From: Sideroxyarcus sp.
Lineage (GTDB): Bacteria; Pseudomonadota; Gammaproteobacteria; Burkholderiales; Gallionellaceae
Assembly: GCA_030652215.1 (NCBI GenBank)
Contig: JAUSBC010000065.1
Location: 1-39,419 of the forward strand
Reading direction: 5' to 3'
Length of the DNA stretch: 39,419 nt
Below, piece by piece: positions 30,854-39,419 of this stretch; position 1 is the first letter of the stretch; every line of letters begins with the position of its first letter. The position numbers and the translations under genes were made by a program. The notes beneath the pieces are model-generated. The model had not been told where the DNA came from. It ran no database searches and saw only the letters and a list, made by a program, of their open reading frames with translations.

Positions 30854-32416
30854 TTAATGACGGAAGTGGCGGAAACCGGTGAACACCATCGCCAGCCCAT
30901 GCTCGTCCGCAGCAGCGATGACTTCCTCATCGCGCATCGAACCACCCGGCTGGATGACGGCCTTCGCACCCGCTGTCGCCAGCACGTCGATGCCATCACG
31001 GAACGGGAAGAAGGCGTCGGAGGAGACCACGGAACCGGTCAGGCTCAGTCCTGCGTTTTGCGCCTTGATGCTGGCGATGCGCGTGGAGTCGACACGACTC
31101 ATCTGGCCCGCGCCTACGCCCAGCGTCATGCCGCCCTTGCAGAACACGATGGCGTTGGACTTCACATATTTCGCCACGCGCCAGGCAAACAGCAGGTCGG
31201 TGAGTTGCTCTTTGGTGGGTTGCAGCTTGGTGACAACCTTGAGTTGCGACAACTGCACGTTGAGCGCATCCGGTGTCTGCACCAGCAATCCGCCGCTCAC
31301 GCGCTTGAAGTCAAACTGGTTGTGCGCGTGGGAGAGCGGCACGCTGAGAACGCGCACGTTCTGTTTCGCACCGGTGACTTTCAATGCGGCCTCGGTGGCG
31401 CTCGGTGCGATGATGACTTCGACGAACTGGTTGGCGGTGATCTGCGTGGCGGTCTCAACATCCAGCTCGCGGTTGAAGGCGATGATGCCGCCGAATGCGG
31501 AGGTGGTGTCGGTGGAGTAGGCCAACTTGTAGGCATTCAACGCGGTGTCGGCGATGGCGACGCCGCACGGGTTGGCGTGCTTGACGATGACGCAGGCGGG
31601 TTCGTCGAAGGTCTTGACCAACTCCCATGCCGCATCCGAATCGCCGATATTGTTGTAGCTGAGTTCCTTGCCCTGCAACTGGGTGTAGCCGGAGATGCCG
31701 CCCACCAGTGGCACGAGGTCGCGGTAGAACGCGGCCTTCTGGTGCGGGTTCTCGCCGTAGCGCATTTCTTGCACTTTGGCGAAGTTGAAGTTGATCTGCG
31801 CGGGGAAGTCGCTCTTGCTGCCGTCGCTGCCGATGGCGGTGAGGTAGTGGCTGATCATGCTGTCGTAGGCGGCAGTGTGCGAGAACGCCTTCTTGGCCAG
31901 ATCGAACTTGGTGGCGGATGATACTTCGCCCTGATTGGTCTGCATCTCGGCCAGCACGTCGCTGTAGTCGGCCGGGTCGGTGACGATGGCGACATGCGCG
32001 TGGTTCTTGGCGGCGGAGCGCACCATGGTCGGGCCGCCGATGTCGATGTTCTCGATGGCGTCTTCCAGCGTGCAGCCGGGCTTGGCGATGGTGGCCGCGA
32101 ACGGGTACAGATTGACGACAACCAGATCAATGGTGGGGATGTCGTGCTTCGCAAGCGTGGCGACATGCTCGGGCAAATCGCGGCGCGCCAGGATGCCGGC
32201 GTGCACTTTGGGCTGCAGCGTCTTCACGCGTCCGTCCAGCATCTCGGGGAAGCCGGTGTAGTCGGCGACTTCGGTGACGGGCACGCCGTTGTCGGCGAAC
32301 AGCTTGGCGGTGCCGCCGGTGGACAGGATTCTTACGCCCAGTGCGTGCAGCCCCTTGGCGAATTCGAGAACGCCGGATTTATCCGAGACGCTGATGAGTG
32401 CTTGCTTGATTGCCAT
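30854..32416 (-). CDS. purH: Bifunctional AICAR transformylase / IMP cyclohydrolase
   Basis: Catalyses the last two steps of IMP synthesis. The 520-residue length is typical. The N-terminal cyclohydrolase domain (about 1-200) has [39 protein letters not shown] and [15 protein letters not shown]. The transformylase domain has [28 protein letters not shown] and [16 protein letters not shown] start at ATG 32416 (AAGGGG upstream). It follows fis by 13 bp, so dusB-fis-purH form one unit, perhaps with purD. Confidence 0.97.
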   Translation of the reverse strand: MAIKQALISVSDKSGVLEFAKGLHALGVRILSTGGTAKLFADNGVPVTEVADYTGFPEMLDGRVKTLQPKVHAGILARRDLPEHVATLAKHDIPTIDLVVVNLYPFAATIAKPGCTLEDAIENIDIGGPTMVRSAAKNHAHVAIVTDPADYSDVLAEMQTNQGEVSSATKFDLAKKAFSHTAAYDSMISHYLTAIGSDGSKSDFPAQINFNFAKVQEMRYGENPHQKAAFYRDLVPLVGGISGYTQLQGKELSYNNIGDSDAAWELVKTFDEPACVIVKHANPCGVAIADTALNAYKLAYSTDTTSAFGGIIAFNRELDVETATQITANQFVEVIIAPSATEAALKVTGAKQNVRVLSVPLSHAHNQFDFKRVSGGLLVQTPDALNVQLSQLKVVTKLQPTKEQLTDLLFAWRVAKYVKSNAIVFCKGGMTLGVGAGQMSRVDSTRIASIKAQNAGLSLTGSVVSSDAFFPFRDGIDVLATAGAKAVIQPGGSMRDEEVIAAADEHGLAMVFTGFRHFRH

Positions 32417-32429
32417 TGTTATTCCCCTT

Positions 32430-32684
32430 TTATTTGATTCGGTGATCCTGCATCTTTTTGCGCAAGGTATTGCGGTTGATGCCGAGCAATTCGGCAGCAC
32501 GCGTCTGGTTGCCGCCCGCGTGGTGCAACACGGTTTCGATCAGCGGTTTTTCCGCGCAACAGATCACCATGTCGTAAATCCCGCATGAAGGATCTTCGCC
32601 GCCCAGGTCCTTGAAATAGTCGTTTACCGCCTTGCGCACATGTCTGGCGATGTCGTTTTCGTTGATCACACAATCTTCCGTCAT
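32430..32684 (-). CDS. fis: Fis family nucleoid-associated DNA-binding protein
   Basis: An 84-residue Fis homologue, a nucleoid protein that bends DNA and activates growth-related promoters. The C-terminal helix-turn-helix reads [20 protein letters not shown]. The N-terminal part is shorter than in E. coli Fis, as in other betaproteobacteria. Its ATG overlaps the dusB stop by 4 bp (ATGA), and the dusB-fis operon is conserved across proteobacteria. Confidence 0.95.
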   Translation of the reverse strand: MTEDCVINENDIARHVRKAVNDYFKDLGGEDPSCGIYDMVICCAEKPLIETVLHHAGGNQTRAAELLGINRNTLRKKMQDHRIK

Positions 32685-33688
32685 GCTGCCTCCCTCCCCT
32701 CGTACAGCAGCCGTTCGCTGCTGGCTTTTTGTTCTTCAAAAAAATCCGTTACTGCCTGCGCCTGTTCGTCGACGCTTTCCAACTGATTCATTCGGTGTCG
32801 AAACACGGCCGATCCCGGTAGCCCCTTGGTGTACCAGGAGATATGTTTGCGCGCCACGCGCAGTCCGGTGTGTTCTCCGTAAAAGTCGTAGAGGTCTGCC
32901 ATGTGCGCAATGAGCACGCTCTGGATCTCTTCCACATGCGGCGACAGCAGGTGCGCGCCGGTCTGCAAAAAGTATTCGATTTCGCGGAACAGCCAGGGAC
33001 GGCCCTGCGCTGCCCGGCCTATCATCACGGCATCCGCGCCCGTGTGTTCCAGCACGTAGCGGGCTTTTTCGGGTGTGGTGATGTCGCCGTTGGCGATGAT
33101 GGGGATGCGCACTTCCGCTTTCACGGCGCGGATGGTGTCGTATTCGGCGTCGCCGGTGTAGGCGCAGGCGCGGGTGCGGCCGTGAATGGCCAGCGCCTGG
33201 ATGCCGCTGCTTTCGGCGATGCGCGCAATATTCACCGCATTGCGGTTGGCTTTGTCCCAACCCGTACGGATTTTCAGGGTAACCGGCACTTGCACCGACT
33301 TGACCACCGCTTCGAGAATCTCGGCCACCAGTTTTTCGTTCTGCATCAGCGCAGAGCCGGCCATCACGTTGCAAATCTTCTTGGCCGGGCAGCCCATGTT
33401 GATGTCGATGATCTGCGCGCCGTTGTCCACGTTGTATTGGGCGGCCTGCGCCAGCATCTTCGGATCGGCGCCGACGATCTGCACCGAGATCGGATCGACC
33501 TCGCCCGCATGGTTGGCGCGGCGTTTGGTCTTTTCCGAGCCATATAACAATGAATTTGAAGCCACCATCTCGGACACCGCCATACCCGCGCCCATACGCT
33601 TGCACAGCATGCGGAACGGCCTGTCGGTCACGCCCGCCATGGGGGCTACGATCAGGTTGTTCTTCAGCTTGTATTTTCCGATTTGCAT
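32681..33688 (-). CDS. dusB: tRNA-dihydrouridine synthase B
   Basis: FMN enzyme that reduces specific uridines in the tRNA D-loop to dihydrouridine. The protein has 335 residues. Family signatures are NNLIVAPMAGVTDRPFRMLC, the catalytic Cys in INMGCPAKKICN, AIHGRTRACAYTG, and IPIIANGDITTPEKA, then GADAVMIGRAAQGRPWLF. I chose the ATG at 33688, the family start (MQIGKYKLKNN), over an in-frame TTG eight codons upstream that lacks a ribosome-binding site. First gene of dusB-fis-purH; divergent from the UbiH-family gene across about 98 bp. Confidence 0.95.
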   Translation of the reverse strand: MQIGKYKLKNNLIVAPMAGVTDRPFRMLCKRMGAGMAVSEMVASNSLLYGSEKTKRRANHAGEVDPISVQIVGADPKMLAQAAQYNVDNGAQIIDINMGCPAKKICNVMAGSALMQNEKLVAEILEAVVKSVQVPVTLKIRTGWDKANRNAVNIARIAESSGIQALAIHGRTRACAYTGDAEYDTIRAVKAEVRIPIIANGDITTPEKARYVLEHTGADAVMIGRAAQGRPWLFREIEYFLQTGAHLLSPHVEEIQSVLIAHMADLYDFYGEHTGLRVARKHISWYTKGLPGSAVFRHRMNQLESVDEQAQAVTDFFEEQKASSERLLYEGREAA

Positions 33689-33786
33689 GGGCCTGCGCGG
33701 GATGGTTTCCAAAGGGGGCGGCGATTATAAATTAATCAACTCGCCCATGCTATGATGCTCGAGAATTATTCTGCCTAGAGTTCAAC

Positions 33787-34941
33787 ATGGAATTCGATAT
33801 CGTCATCATCGGCGGCGGCCTGGTGGGCGCCAGCCTTGCTTCCGCCCTCAAGAACAGTGGCTTGCGCCTTGCCCTGGTTGAAGGCCAGGCCTTGCCGGAG
33901 CTTGATTCCGAGTGGGACAGTCGTATATACGCATTCACTCCCGGCAATGTGGACTTTCTCAAGGAATGCGGAGCCTGGCAGCGACTGGATTCGTCGCGCG
34001 TGCAGCAAGTGGAAGAAATGCGCGTGTTCGGCGATGCCGGCGCCCGCCTGAACTTCAGCGCTTATGAAATCGGCGCGCCGGAACTGGCCTTCATCATGGA
34101 AAGCCGTTTGCTGCAGCATGCCTTGTGGGCATCCTTGCGCGAGCAGGACAACCTGACCTTGCTGCAACCCGCGCAGTGCGCGGAAATGTCCTTGCAAGAG
34201 GACGCCGCTTTGCTCAAGCTCAAAGATGGCCGCGAGATACGCGCAAAGCTCATCGTCGGTGCGGACGGGCGCGATTCCTGGGCGCGCAACCAGACCCTGA
34301 TGCCGGAAGTGCCAACGCCCTATCATCAGCACGGAGTGGTCGCCAACTTCAACATCGGCAAAAACCATCGCGGCATCGCTTACCAGTGGTTCACCCCGGA
34401 CGGCATCCTTGCGCTGCTGCCATTGCCGGGCAGACGCATTTCCATCGTGTGGTCGGTGAGCCCGGAGAAATCCGCCGAACTGTTGGCGCTTACTCACGAG
34501 GAATTCAGCGCGCGCGTGGCGGAAGCGTCCGGCCACATGCTGGGCGACCTGCAAGTCATCACCCCGCCCGCCTCCTTCGCGCTGCGCGTGTTGAATTTGG
34601 CTCATATCGCCAAGCATCGCCTGGCTTTGGTCGGCGATGCGGCGCACAACATCCATCCGCTGTCGGGCCAGGGCGTGAATCTCGGCCTGCGCGACGTGCG
34701 CGAGCTGGTAAAAGTCCTGCAGCAGCGCGGCGACTTGGATTGCGGCGACCTGCGCCTGCTGCGCCGCTACGAGCAGGCACGGCAAAACGACATCATGTCC
34801 ATGCAACTCACCACGGATACGCTGAAAAACCTCTTCGTCAACGATAACCCGCTGCTGCGCACCCTGCGCAACCTGGGGCTTTCCGCAACCGACAAGCTCG
34901 TGCCGCTGAAAAAGATGCTGGTACGCCACGCGCTCAATTGA
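33787..34941 (+). CDS. UbiH/UbiF/COQ6-family FAD-dependent hydroxylase
   Basis: A 384-residue flavoprotein monooxygenase of ubiquinone synthesis, which hydroxylates the aromatic ring of the quinone precursor. The FAD dinucleotide fold is DIVIIGGGLVGASLASALK, the DG motif KLIVGADGRDSWARNQ, and the family signature LVGDAAHNIHPLSGQGVNLG. Which ring position it attacks cannot be read from sequence, since betaproteobacteria combine UbiH, UbiF, UbiI, UbiL and UbiM in different ways. Together with ispB and ubiA it gives three ubiquinone genes in the window, though not in one operon. dsbC starts 21 bp after it. Confidence 0.9.
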   Translation: MEFDIVIIGGGLVGASLASALKNSGLRLALVEGQALPELDSEWDSRIYAFTPGNVDFLKECGAWQRLDSSRVQQVEEMRVFGDAGARLNFSAYEIGAPELAFIMESRLLQHALWASLREQDNLTLLQPAQCAEMSLQEDAALLKLKDGREIRAKLIVGADGRDSWARNQTLMPEVPTPYHQHGVVANFNIGKNHRGIAYQWFTPDGILALLPLPGRRISIVWSVSPEKSAELLALTHEEFSARVAEASGHMLGDLQVITPPASFALRVLNLAHIAKHRLALVGDAAHNIHPLSGQGVNLGLRDVRELVKVLQQRGDLDCGDLRLLRRYEQARQNDIMSMQLTTDTLKNLFVNDNPLLRTLRNLGLSATDKLVPLKKMLVRHALN

Positions 34942-34962
34942 TTTTTTCTTAAGGAATTCGAA

Positions 34963-35673
34963 ATGTTCAGAACCCTGCTGGTATTGCTGCTCTCCGTTTC
35001 CCTGGCACATGCTGCCGACACCGACAAGACCTCCGCCGCCATCAAGAGCACGCTGCAAAAGAACTACGAGCAGCTCATCGGTCCGGTGGACCAGGTCAAC
35101 AAATCGGCCATCCCGGGCTTGTACGAAGTCGTGACCGGTGACCATATTTTCTATACCGACAAGAGCGCGCAATACCTGATCGACGGCAGCATGTTCGACC
35201 TGAAGACGCGCCAAAACCTGACGGAGGCCCGCTCGCGCCTTCTGTTTGCCGTGGACTTTGACAAATTGCCGCTGGAACTGGCCGTCAAGAAAGTCAAAGG
35301 CAACGGTAGCCGCAAGATGGCCTATTTTTCCGATCCGAACTGCAGCTATTGCAAAAAGCTGGAGCAGGAACTGAAGAACGTGGACAACGTTACCCTATAT
35401 CTCTTCCTTTATCCCATGTTCGACGGTTCCGCTGAAAAAGTGCAGGCCGTATGGTGCAGCAGCAACAAGGTCAAGGCATGGGACGACTTGATGCTCAACA
35501 ACGTGCAACCGGCCGCAGGCAATTGCGAAGCACCCAGCGCCAAGGTGATGGCTCTGGGCAAGAGCCTCAAGGTGAACGGCACACCCGCGCTGATTTTCGC
35601 GAATGGCGTCATCAACCCCGGCTACATGCCCGCCGCCAAACTCGACGCGGCGCTGGACAGCAACCGCAAATAA
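34963..35673 (+). CDS. dsbC: Thiol:disulfide interchange protein DsbC
   Basis: Periplasmic disulfide isomerase, dimeric through its N-terminal domain. The 236-residue precursor has a signal peptide (FRTLLVLLLSVSLAHA, cleavage near AHA-AD). The N-terminal domain has AIPGLYEVVTGDHIFYTD. The thioredoxin-like domain has the active site DPNCSYCKKLEQEL and the cis-Pro loop GTPALIFANG. The CSYC centre differs from CGYC of E. coli DsbC; such Ser variants occur in betaproteobacteria. AAGGAA lies before the ATG. The DUF4149 gene follows after 18 bp. Confidence 0.93.
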   Translation: MFRTLLVLLLSVSLAHAADTDKTSAAIKSTLQKNYEQLIGPVDQVNKSAIPGLYEVVTGDHIFYTDKSAQYLIDGSMFDLKTRQNLTEARSRLLFAVDFDKLPLELAVKKVKGNGSRKMAYFSDPNCSYCKKLEQELKNVDNVTLYLFLYPMFDGSAEKVQAVWCSSNKVKAWDDLMLNNVQPAAGNCEAPSAKVMALGKSLKVNGTPALIFANGVINPGYMPAAKLDAALDSNRK

Positions 35674-35691
35674 CCGCAGGAGCACACCGTC

Positions 35692-36144
35692 TTGCGCAAC
35701 CTGCCATTGCACCTCGCCACCCTGTGCATCACCCTGTGGGTGGGCGGCATGTGGATGCTTGGCTATGTGGTCGTGCCCGCGCTGTTCAAAATATTGCCGG
35801 ACCGCCAGCTCGCGGGCATGGTGGCAGGCCAGTTGTTCACCCTGCTCGCCTACATCGGCATCGCCAGCGCGCTTTACCTGCTCGGTTACCAACTGCAACA
35901 ACTGGGCCGCGCGGCCTTGCACCGCACCCCGTTCCGCCTGGTTGTCGCGATGCTGGTGCTGGTGCTGGTCGGACAATTCGTGCTGCAACCCCTCCTCGCC
36001 GATCTCAAGGTGCAGGCGCTGCCGCTGGATGTGATGAACAGCGCCCTCGCCGCGCAATTCATGACCTGGCATGGCGTTTCCAGCGTTCTCTATCTGATCC
36101 AGAGCCTGCTCGGTGCGGCACTGGTGCTCGTTTCGAAAAAATAA
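35692..36144 (+). CDS. DUF4149 membrane protein
   Basis: A 150-residue inner-membrane protein with four helices: LATLCITLWVGGMWMLGYVV, LFTLLAYIGIASALYLLGY, LVVAMLVLVLVGQFVLQPLL and the C-terminal SVLYLIQSLLGAALVLV. The pattern LWVGGMW followed by PALF is typical of DUF4149, a family of unknown function common in betaproteobacteria. The start is TTG at 35692 with GGAG about nine bases upstream. It follows dsbC by 18 bp on the same transcript. Confidence 0.88.
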   Translation: MRNLPLHLATLCITLWVGGMWMLGYVVVPALFKILPDRQLAGMVAGQLFTLLAYIGIASALYLLGYQLQQLGRAALHRTPFRLVVAMLVLVLVGQFVLQPLLADLKVQALPLDVMNSALAAQFMTWHGVSSVLYLIQSLLGAALVLVSKK

Positions 36145-36227
36145 CAACTTCGCCGCTGACCGGGCACACATATATTGACGTAACTTTTGCGCACGGTTAG
36201 CGTGGGCGTACTTGAACAGGGGGTGGC

Positions 36228-37373
36228 ATGCTAAAAAATCTGCACAGGGAAATATTCCCCGCCGGAGAGATCATCTTCAAGGAAGGCGATCCCGGCAACA
36301 GCGCCTACATCATCGAAGAAGGCAGCGTCGAGGTCGGCGTCAGCAGTTCGCAACACGCTCGCCTGGGCAAAGGCGAGATGTTCGGCGAAATCGCGCTGAT
36401 CGACCAGCAGCCGCGTACCGCCACCGTGCGCGCGGTCGAAAACACCGTGCTCATTCCCATTCCGCGCCAACTGGTAAAAGAGCTGCTGGAAAAAACCGAC
36501 CCGGTGGTGCGTCATTTGCTGCTGACCATCCTCGAACGCTTTCGCTCCACCCGCAACCAGCCGGCCTTCGATCCGACACGCTCCACCACTTTCAGACGCG
36601 ACACGACGCGCGGCGATGCCACGCTACAGTTGCGCATGGCGCACGACATCGCCGAAGCATTGCGCGAACAGCAATTCGAGATGTACTACCAGCCCATCTG
36701 CGATCTTTCCAGCGGGCGCATCTCCGGCTACGAAGCCCTGATCCGCTGGCATCACCCGGTCGAAGGCATGATCTCGCCGCTGGACTTTCTGGGCGTGGCG
36801 GAACAGACCGGCCAGATCCGCGAAATCGGATTGTGGACACTGGAACAAGCCTGCCTGGATTGGCCGATCCTGCGCGAGCGCATCAACCACGTTAAACCCT
36901 TCGTCAGCGTCAACCTGTCGCCCTCGCAACTCACGGGCGACGGCTTCGTGGAAGACGTGAAGTCCATCGCCGTCCGCCACCGCATGCCCGCCGCAGAGCT
37001 CAAACTGGAACTGACCGAAACCGTGATCATCAACAACCCCGAGCAAGCCCTGCAACTGCTGAGCAAACTCACCGAAGCCGGCAGTACGCTCGCGCTGGAC
37101 GATTTCGGCACCGGGCACTCCGGCCTGGAAGCCCTGCACCGCTATCCCATCGGCACCATGAAAATAGACCGCTCCTTCGTCGGACAAATGCTCTCCTCGC
37201 TGCACAGCGCCAAGATCGTGCAGGCCTCCGTAGACCTCGCCCATTCGCTCAAGATGGATGTGGTTGCGGAAGGAATCGAAACCGAAGACGAAAGACTGGC
37301 ACTGCTGGAACTCGGCTGCGATTACGGACAGGGCTGGCTATTCGGAAAACCCGCTTCCTTGAAAAGTATTTAA
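36228..37373 (+). CDS. Cyclic-nucleotide-binding domain fused to EAL c-di-GMP phosphodiesterase
   Basis: A 381-residue soluble protein. The N-terminal CNB domain (about 8-120) has EGDPGNSAYIIEEGSVEVG and a cassette FGEIALIDQQPRTATV that keeps Gly-Glu and Arg. The EAL domain (about 135-375) has all catalytic motifs: YEALIRWHHP, NLSPSQL, LELTETV, ALDDFGTGHSG, MKIDRSF, AEGIET and GQGWLFGKP. It should be an active phosphodiesterase that breaks c-di-GMP to pGpG under control of the CNB input. The cassette resembles those of the two kinases at 12493 and 14182. It has GGGGGTGG before the ATG. A phosphoethanolamine transferase follows after 84 bp. Confidence 0.92.
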   Translation: MLKNLHREIFPAGEIIFKEGDPGNSAYIIEEGSVEVGVSSSQHARLGKGEMFGEIALIDQQPRTATVRAVENTVLIPIPRQLVKELLEKTDPVVRHLLLTILERFRSTRNQPAFDPTRSTTFRRDTTRGDATLQLRMAHDIAEALREQQFEMYYQPICDLSSGRISGYEALIRWHHPVEGMISPLDFLGVAEQTGQIREIGLWTLEQACLDWPILRERINHVKPFVSVNLSPSQLTGDGFVEDVKSIAVRHRMPAAELKLELTETVIINNPEQALQLLSKLTEAGSTLALDDFGTGHSGLEALHRYPIGTMKIDRSFVGQMLSSLHSAKIVQASVDLAHSLKMDVVAEGIETEDERLALLELGCDYGQGWLFGKPASLKSI

Positions 37374-37457
37374 GGCGTCCGTCCCGGATTGTGCGGCAGG
37401 CGCCGCGCTACGGGACGCGAAAACAATCCAATCCCAAATGCCTGGAGAAATCACAAC

Positions 37458-39083
37458 GTGACAAAAATCCTCACCGCACAAAATCGCAGCATCATCCTGT
37501 GGACCCTGTTCATCATGCTGACGGGCAACCTGTCGCTATTCCGCAAGATTTTCGAGTTGTACCCGCTCAGCTTGGCAAACTTTGCCTTCCTGCTCTCGCT
37601 GGCTGCGGTTTTCACGATACTGACGAGCATTTTCTTTCTGCTGATCTGCCACGGCAGATGGGCGCGCTGGGTGATGGCCTTCTACTTATTGGCCGCCTCC
37701 CAGGCTGCCTACTACATGGATCAATACGGCGTCATCCTCGACAACGTAATGATCGACAACATGTTCCAGACCAACCCGCAGGAATTTGCCGGCCTGATCA
37801 GCACAACCCTTGTGATCAGAACGCTGTTGCTCGGAATCCTACCCGCCTGGCTTGTGTTGAAATACATGCCGACGCGCGTGGATATCCTGACTGAACTGAA
37901 ATACAGGGCCGCATTATTGGCGCTTCTGCTTGTCGTTCTGGTGGCGGTGATCGCCCCGTTTACCGCCGGCTACGCTTCATTCATCAGGGAACACAAAATT
38001 GCGCGGCTTTACGCCAATCCGACCTATTTCACCCATTCCATCTATCAGTACCTGCGACAGAACCTGCGCAGCACGGATGTGGCCAACCTCGAACAAACCG
38101 CCAGCGATGCGACCATGCTCGGACCCAGGGAAAAATTCGAGCTCATCGTGCTCGTAGTCGGGGAATCTGCAAGAGCAGACCGCTTCTCACTGAACGGATA
38201 CGCGAAAGACACCAACCCCGAACTCCGGAAACGGGATGTCGTGAGCCTCACCGATGTCGCTTCCTGCGCCACTTCCACCGGGGAATCGGTTCCCTGCATG
38301 TTTTCCGTATTGGGCCGGAAGGATTTCGACAGGGAACGGTCGCTGCAAATCGAGAATGTGCTGGACGTACTTGCCGAGCACGGGGTTCAAATACTCTGGC
38401 GTGACAACAACTCCGACTCAAAGGGAACGGCCGTGCGGATGCAATTCGAAGACTTCCGTGACGCGGCAACCAACCCCGTCTGCGATCCGGAATGCCGCGA
38501 TGTCGGCATGCTGAGCGGACTGGACAGCTTCATCGAATCCAAAAAGAACGGCGACATCCTGATCGTCCTGCACCAGATGGGCAACCACGGACCGGAGTAC
38601 TATCGGAGATACCCCAAAGAATTCGAACGTTTCAAACCCACGTGCAAGAGCAACGAACTCAGTGACTGCACCAAAGAAGAGATAGACAACGCCTACGACA
38701 ACGCCATCCTGTATACGGACTATTTCCTGTCGAAGGTCATCGACCTGCTCAAGAAATACGACGGCCAATTCGAAACCGCGATGCTGTATGTAAGCGACCA
38801 TGGCGAATCGCTGGGCGAATACGGGATTTATCTGCATGCCGCCCCGTACTTCATCGCCCCGAAAGAACAGACGCACATTCCCGCCGTCGTCTGGCTGGGA
38901 AAGCACTTCGATTACACCAACGAGCAACTCAAACCCTACAAGGATTCCCCCCTGAGCCACGACGATCTTTTCTGCATGCTGATGGTAGGCTACGAATTGT
39001 CCACGGATACATGTGCCAAAGAGCAAGCGATACTGCTTGAAAATCTGGAAATTAAAGGCGGGAAACACAAGCAGCGGAACTGA
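37458..39083 (+). CDS. eptA: Lipid A phosphoethanolamine transferase (EptA/MCR family)
   Basis: Inner-membrane enzyme that transfers phosphoethanolamine from phosphatidylethanolamine to lipid A; the family can lower polymyxin binding. The 541-residue length fits. Five N-terminal helices (to about residue 175) include FAFLLSLAAVFTILTSIFFL. The periplasmic sulfatase-fold domain has LVVGESARADRFSLNGY (Zn-binding Glu) and the nucleophile Thr region SCATSTGESVPCMFS. HQMGNHGPEYYRRYP and YVSDHGESLGEYGIYLHAAP supply further zinc ligands. Several Cys can form the family's disulfides. I chose GTG at 37458, with GGAGA upstream, over an earlier ATG in the same frame that adds a charged, unrelated tail. 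Confidence 0.9.
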   Translation: MTKILTAQNRSIILWTLFIMLTGNLSLFRKIFELYPLSLANFAFLLSLAAVFTILTSIFFLLICHGRWARWVMAFYLLAASQAAYYMDQYGVILDNVMIDNMFQTNPQEFAGLISTTLVIRTLLLGILPAWLVLKYMPTRVDILTELKYRAALLALLLVVLVAVIAPFTAGYASFIREHKIARLYANPTYFTHSIYQYLRQNLRSTDVANLEQTASDATMLGPREKFELIVLVVGESARADRFSLNGYAKDTNPELRKRDVVSLTDVASCATSTGESVPCMFSVLGRKDFDRERSLQIENVLDVLAEHGVQILWRDNNSDSKGTAVRMQFEDFRDAATNPVCDPECRDVGMLSGLDSFIESKKNGDILIVLHQMGNHGPEYYRRYPKEFERFKPTCKSNELSDCTKEEIDNAYDNAILYTDYFLSKVIDLLKKYDGQFETAMLYVSDHGESLGEYGIYLHAAPYFIAPKEQTHIPAVVWLGKHFDYTNEQLKPYKDSPLSHDDLFCMLMVGYELSTDTCAKEQAILLENLEIKGGKHKQRN

Positions 39084-39174
39084 TAGCGGCAAGGTTGTGC
39101 AAAACGCTGGCGACCTCGCTCATTTGATCAAGGTAGTTGTCTAATTGTTCAACGCTCGTTAAGTACCTGAGACC

Positions 39175-39260
39175 GTTCGCCCTGAGCTTGTCGAAGGGTC
39201 GCCGCAAAGCGGCGTGCTTTCTGGAGGTGTAGGGTGGGCACGTTTCTGTGCCCACGTGGA
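39175..39260. repeat. Dispersed repeats downstream of eptA
   Basis: GTTCGCCCTGAGCTTGTCGA (39175-39194) is a motif scattered through many proteobacterial genomes. It is followed by the hairpin GCCGC-AAA-GCGGC (39201-39213). GTAGGGTGGGCAC and its partner then form GTGGGCAC-GTTTCT-GTGCCCAC (39234-39255), a shorter copy of the element at 27648. The bases 39084-39174 hold nothing I can name. Confidence 0.7.
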
Positions 39261-39278
39261 TTTTTCAAATTCAAAATC

Positions 39279-39419
39279 AAAACCGTCGGGGGTAGCCCGA
39301 CAGCTAGTCACTTTTTCTTGCTTCGCCAAAGAAAAAGTAACCAAAAAGAAGGCGACCCCAGCGCGCCGCCCCTTCGGGGTTCCCTGCGTTGCTCGACTGG
39401 TCAGGCGGCTGCGGAACTC
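39279..39419. repeat. Start of a dispersed repeat element (SNQKEG type), cut by the window end
   Basis: Contains the perfect inverted repeat ACTTTTTCTT...AAGAAAAAGT (39310-39319 and 39329-39338), then AACCAAAAAGAAGGCGACCC and a GC-rich stretch. I know this sequence from many betaproteobacterial intergenic regions, where it is often mis-annotated as short ORFs containing KSNQKEG. It is probably non-coding and the element continues beyond the window. Confidence 0.6.

Noticed and set aside
33775..35214. Minus-strand 479-codon ORF opposite the UbiH-family gene and dsbC
   Set aside because: Both plus-strand genes have clear motifs and ribosome-binding sites; the antisense frame has none.
39052..39255. 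67-codon minus-strand ORF with RPFDKLRANG
   Set aside because: Created by translating the GAGCTTGTCGAAGGG dispersed repeat and the eptA tail; such frames are a common annotation artefact.

Overview
The window looks like a stretch of betaproteobacterial chromosome, with moderately high GC by eye. It carries the gene run ispB, tRNA-Pro, a PP0621-type gene, pilS, pilR and ampD, the run dusB-fis-purH-purD, and recG next to ridA, all familiar from Nitrosomonadales and Burkholderiales. Protein style suggests Gallionellaceae or a relative (Sideroxydans-like), but that is an inference I could not test. Most of the window is conserved housekeeping sequence with accessory islets and many short non-coding repeats.

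Region 1 (1-6521, all minus strand): the N-terminal half of a class Ia ribonucleotide reductase (nrdA), broken by one in-frame amber codon and preceded by two NrdR boxes. It is followed by ampD, pilR, pilS (type IV pilus two-component control), a small membrane zinc-ribbon-like protein, tRNA-Pro(CGG) and ispB. Region 2 (6522-12500): a decayed aldehyde dehydrogenase, an HDOD protein, and a tightly overlapping minus-strand operon (54-codon ORF, membrane-anchored sialidase-like protein, multi-pass membrane protein, MHS-type MFS transporter). Divergent from that operon is a frameshifted stub of an NAD-dependent epimerase.

Region 3 (12493-18645, plus strand): two paralogous Ser/Thr kinases fused to cyclic-nucleotide-binding (CNB) domains flank ridA, followed by recG (with a repeat element inserted in frame) and ubiA. 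Region 4 (18800-26961): a four-loop EF-hand protein and a DgcZ-like zinc-sensing diguanylate cyclase. Then comes a peroxide-defence block (rubrerythrin, rubredoxin, rubredoxin reductase, dps) divergent from an OxyR with both redox cysteines. The dps 3' end is present three times in tandem. A methyltransferase, an Lmo0937-type micro-membrane protein, a VIT-family metal transporter and a small winged-helix protein follow.

Region 5 (26998-33688, minus strand): a SAM methyltransferase, hemF, tsaC, purD, purH, fis and dusB, separated by palindromic repeat elements. Region 6 (33787-39083, plus strand): a UbiH-family hydroxylase, dsbC, a DUF4149 protein, a CNB-EAL phosphodiesterase and an EptA/MCR-like phosphoethanolamine transferase. 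The last 336 bases are dispersed repeats.

The points most worth following up are the kinase-RidA-kinase cassette (with a third CNB protein elsewhere in the window), the amber codon in nrdA, the tandem dps 3'-end repeats, the repeat element translated inside RecG, and the sialidase-like/MFS operon.
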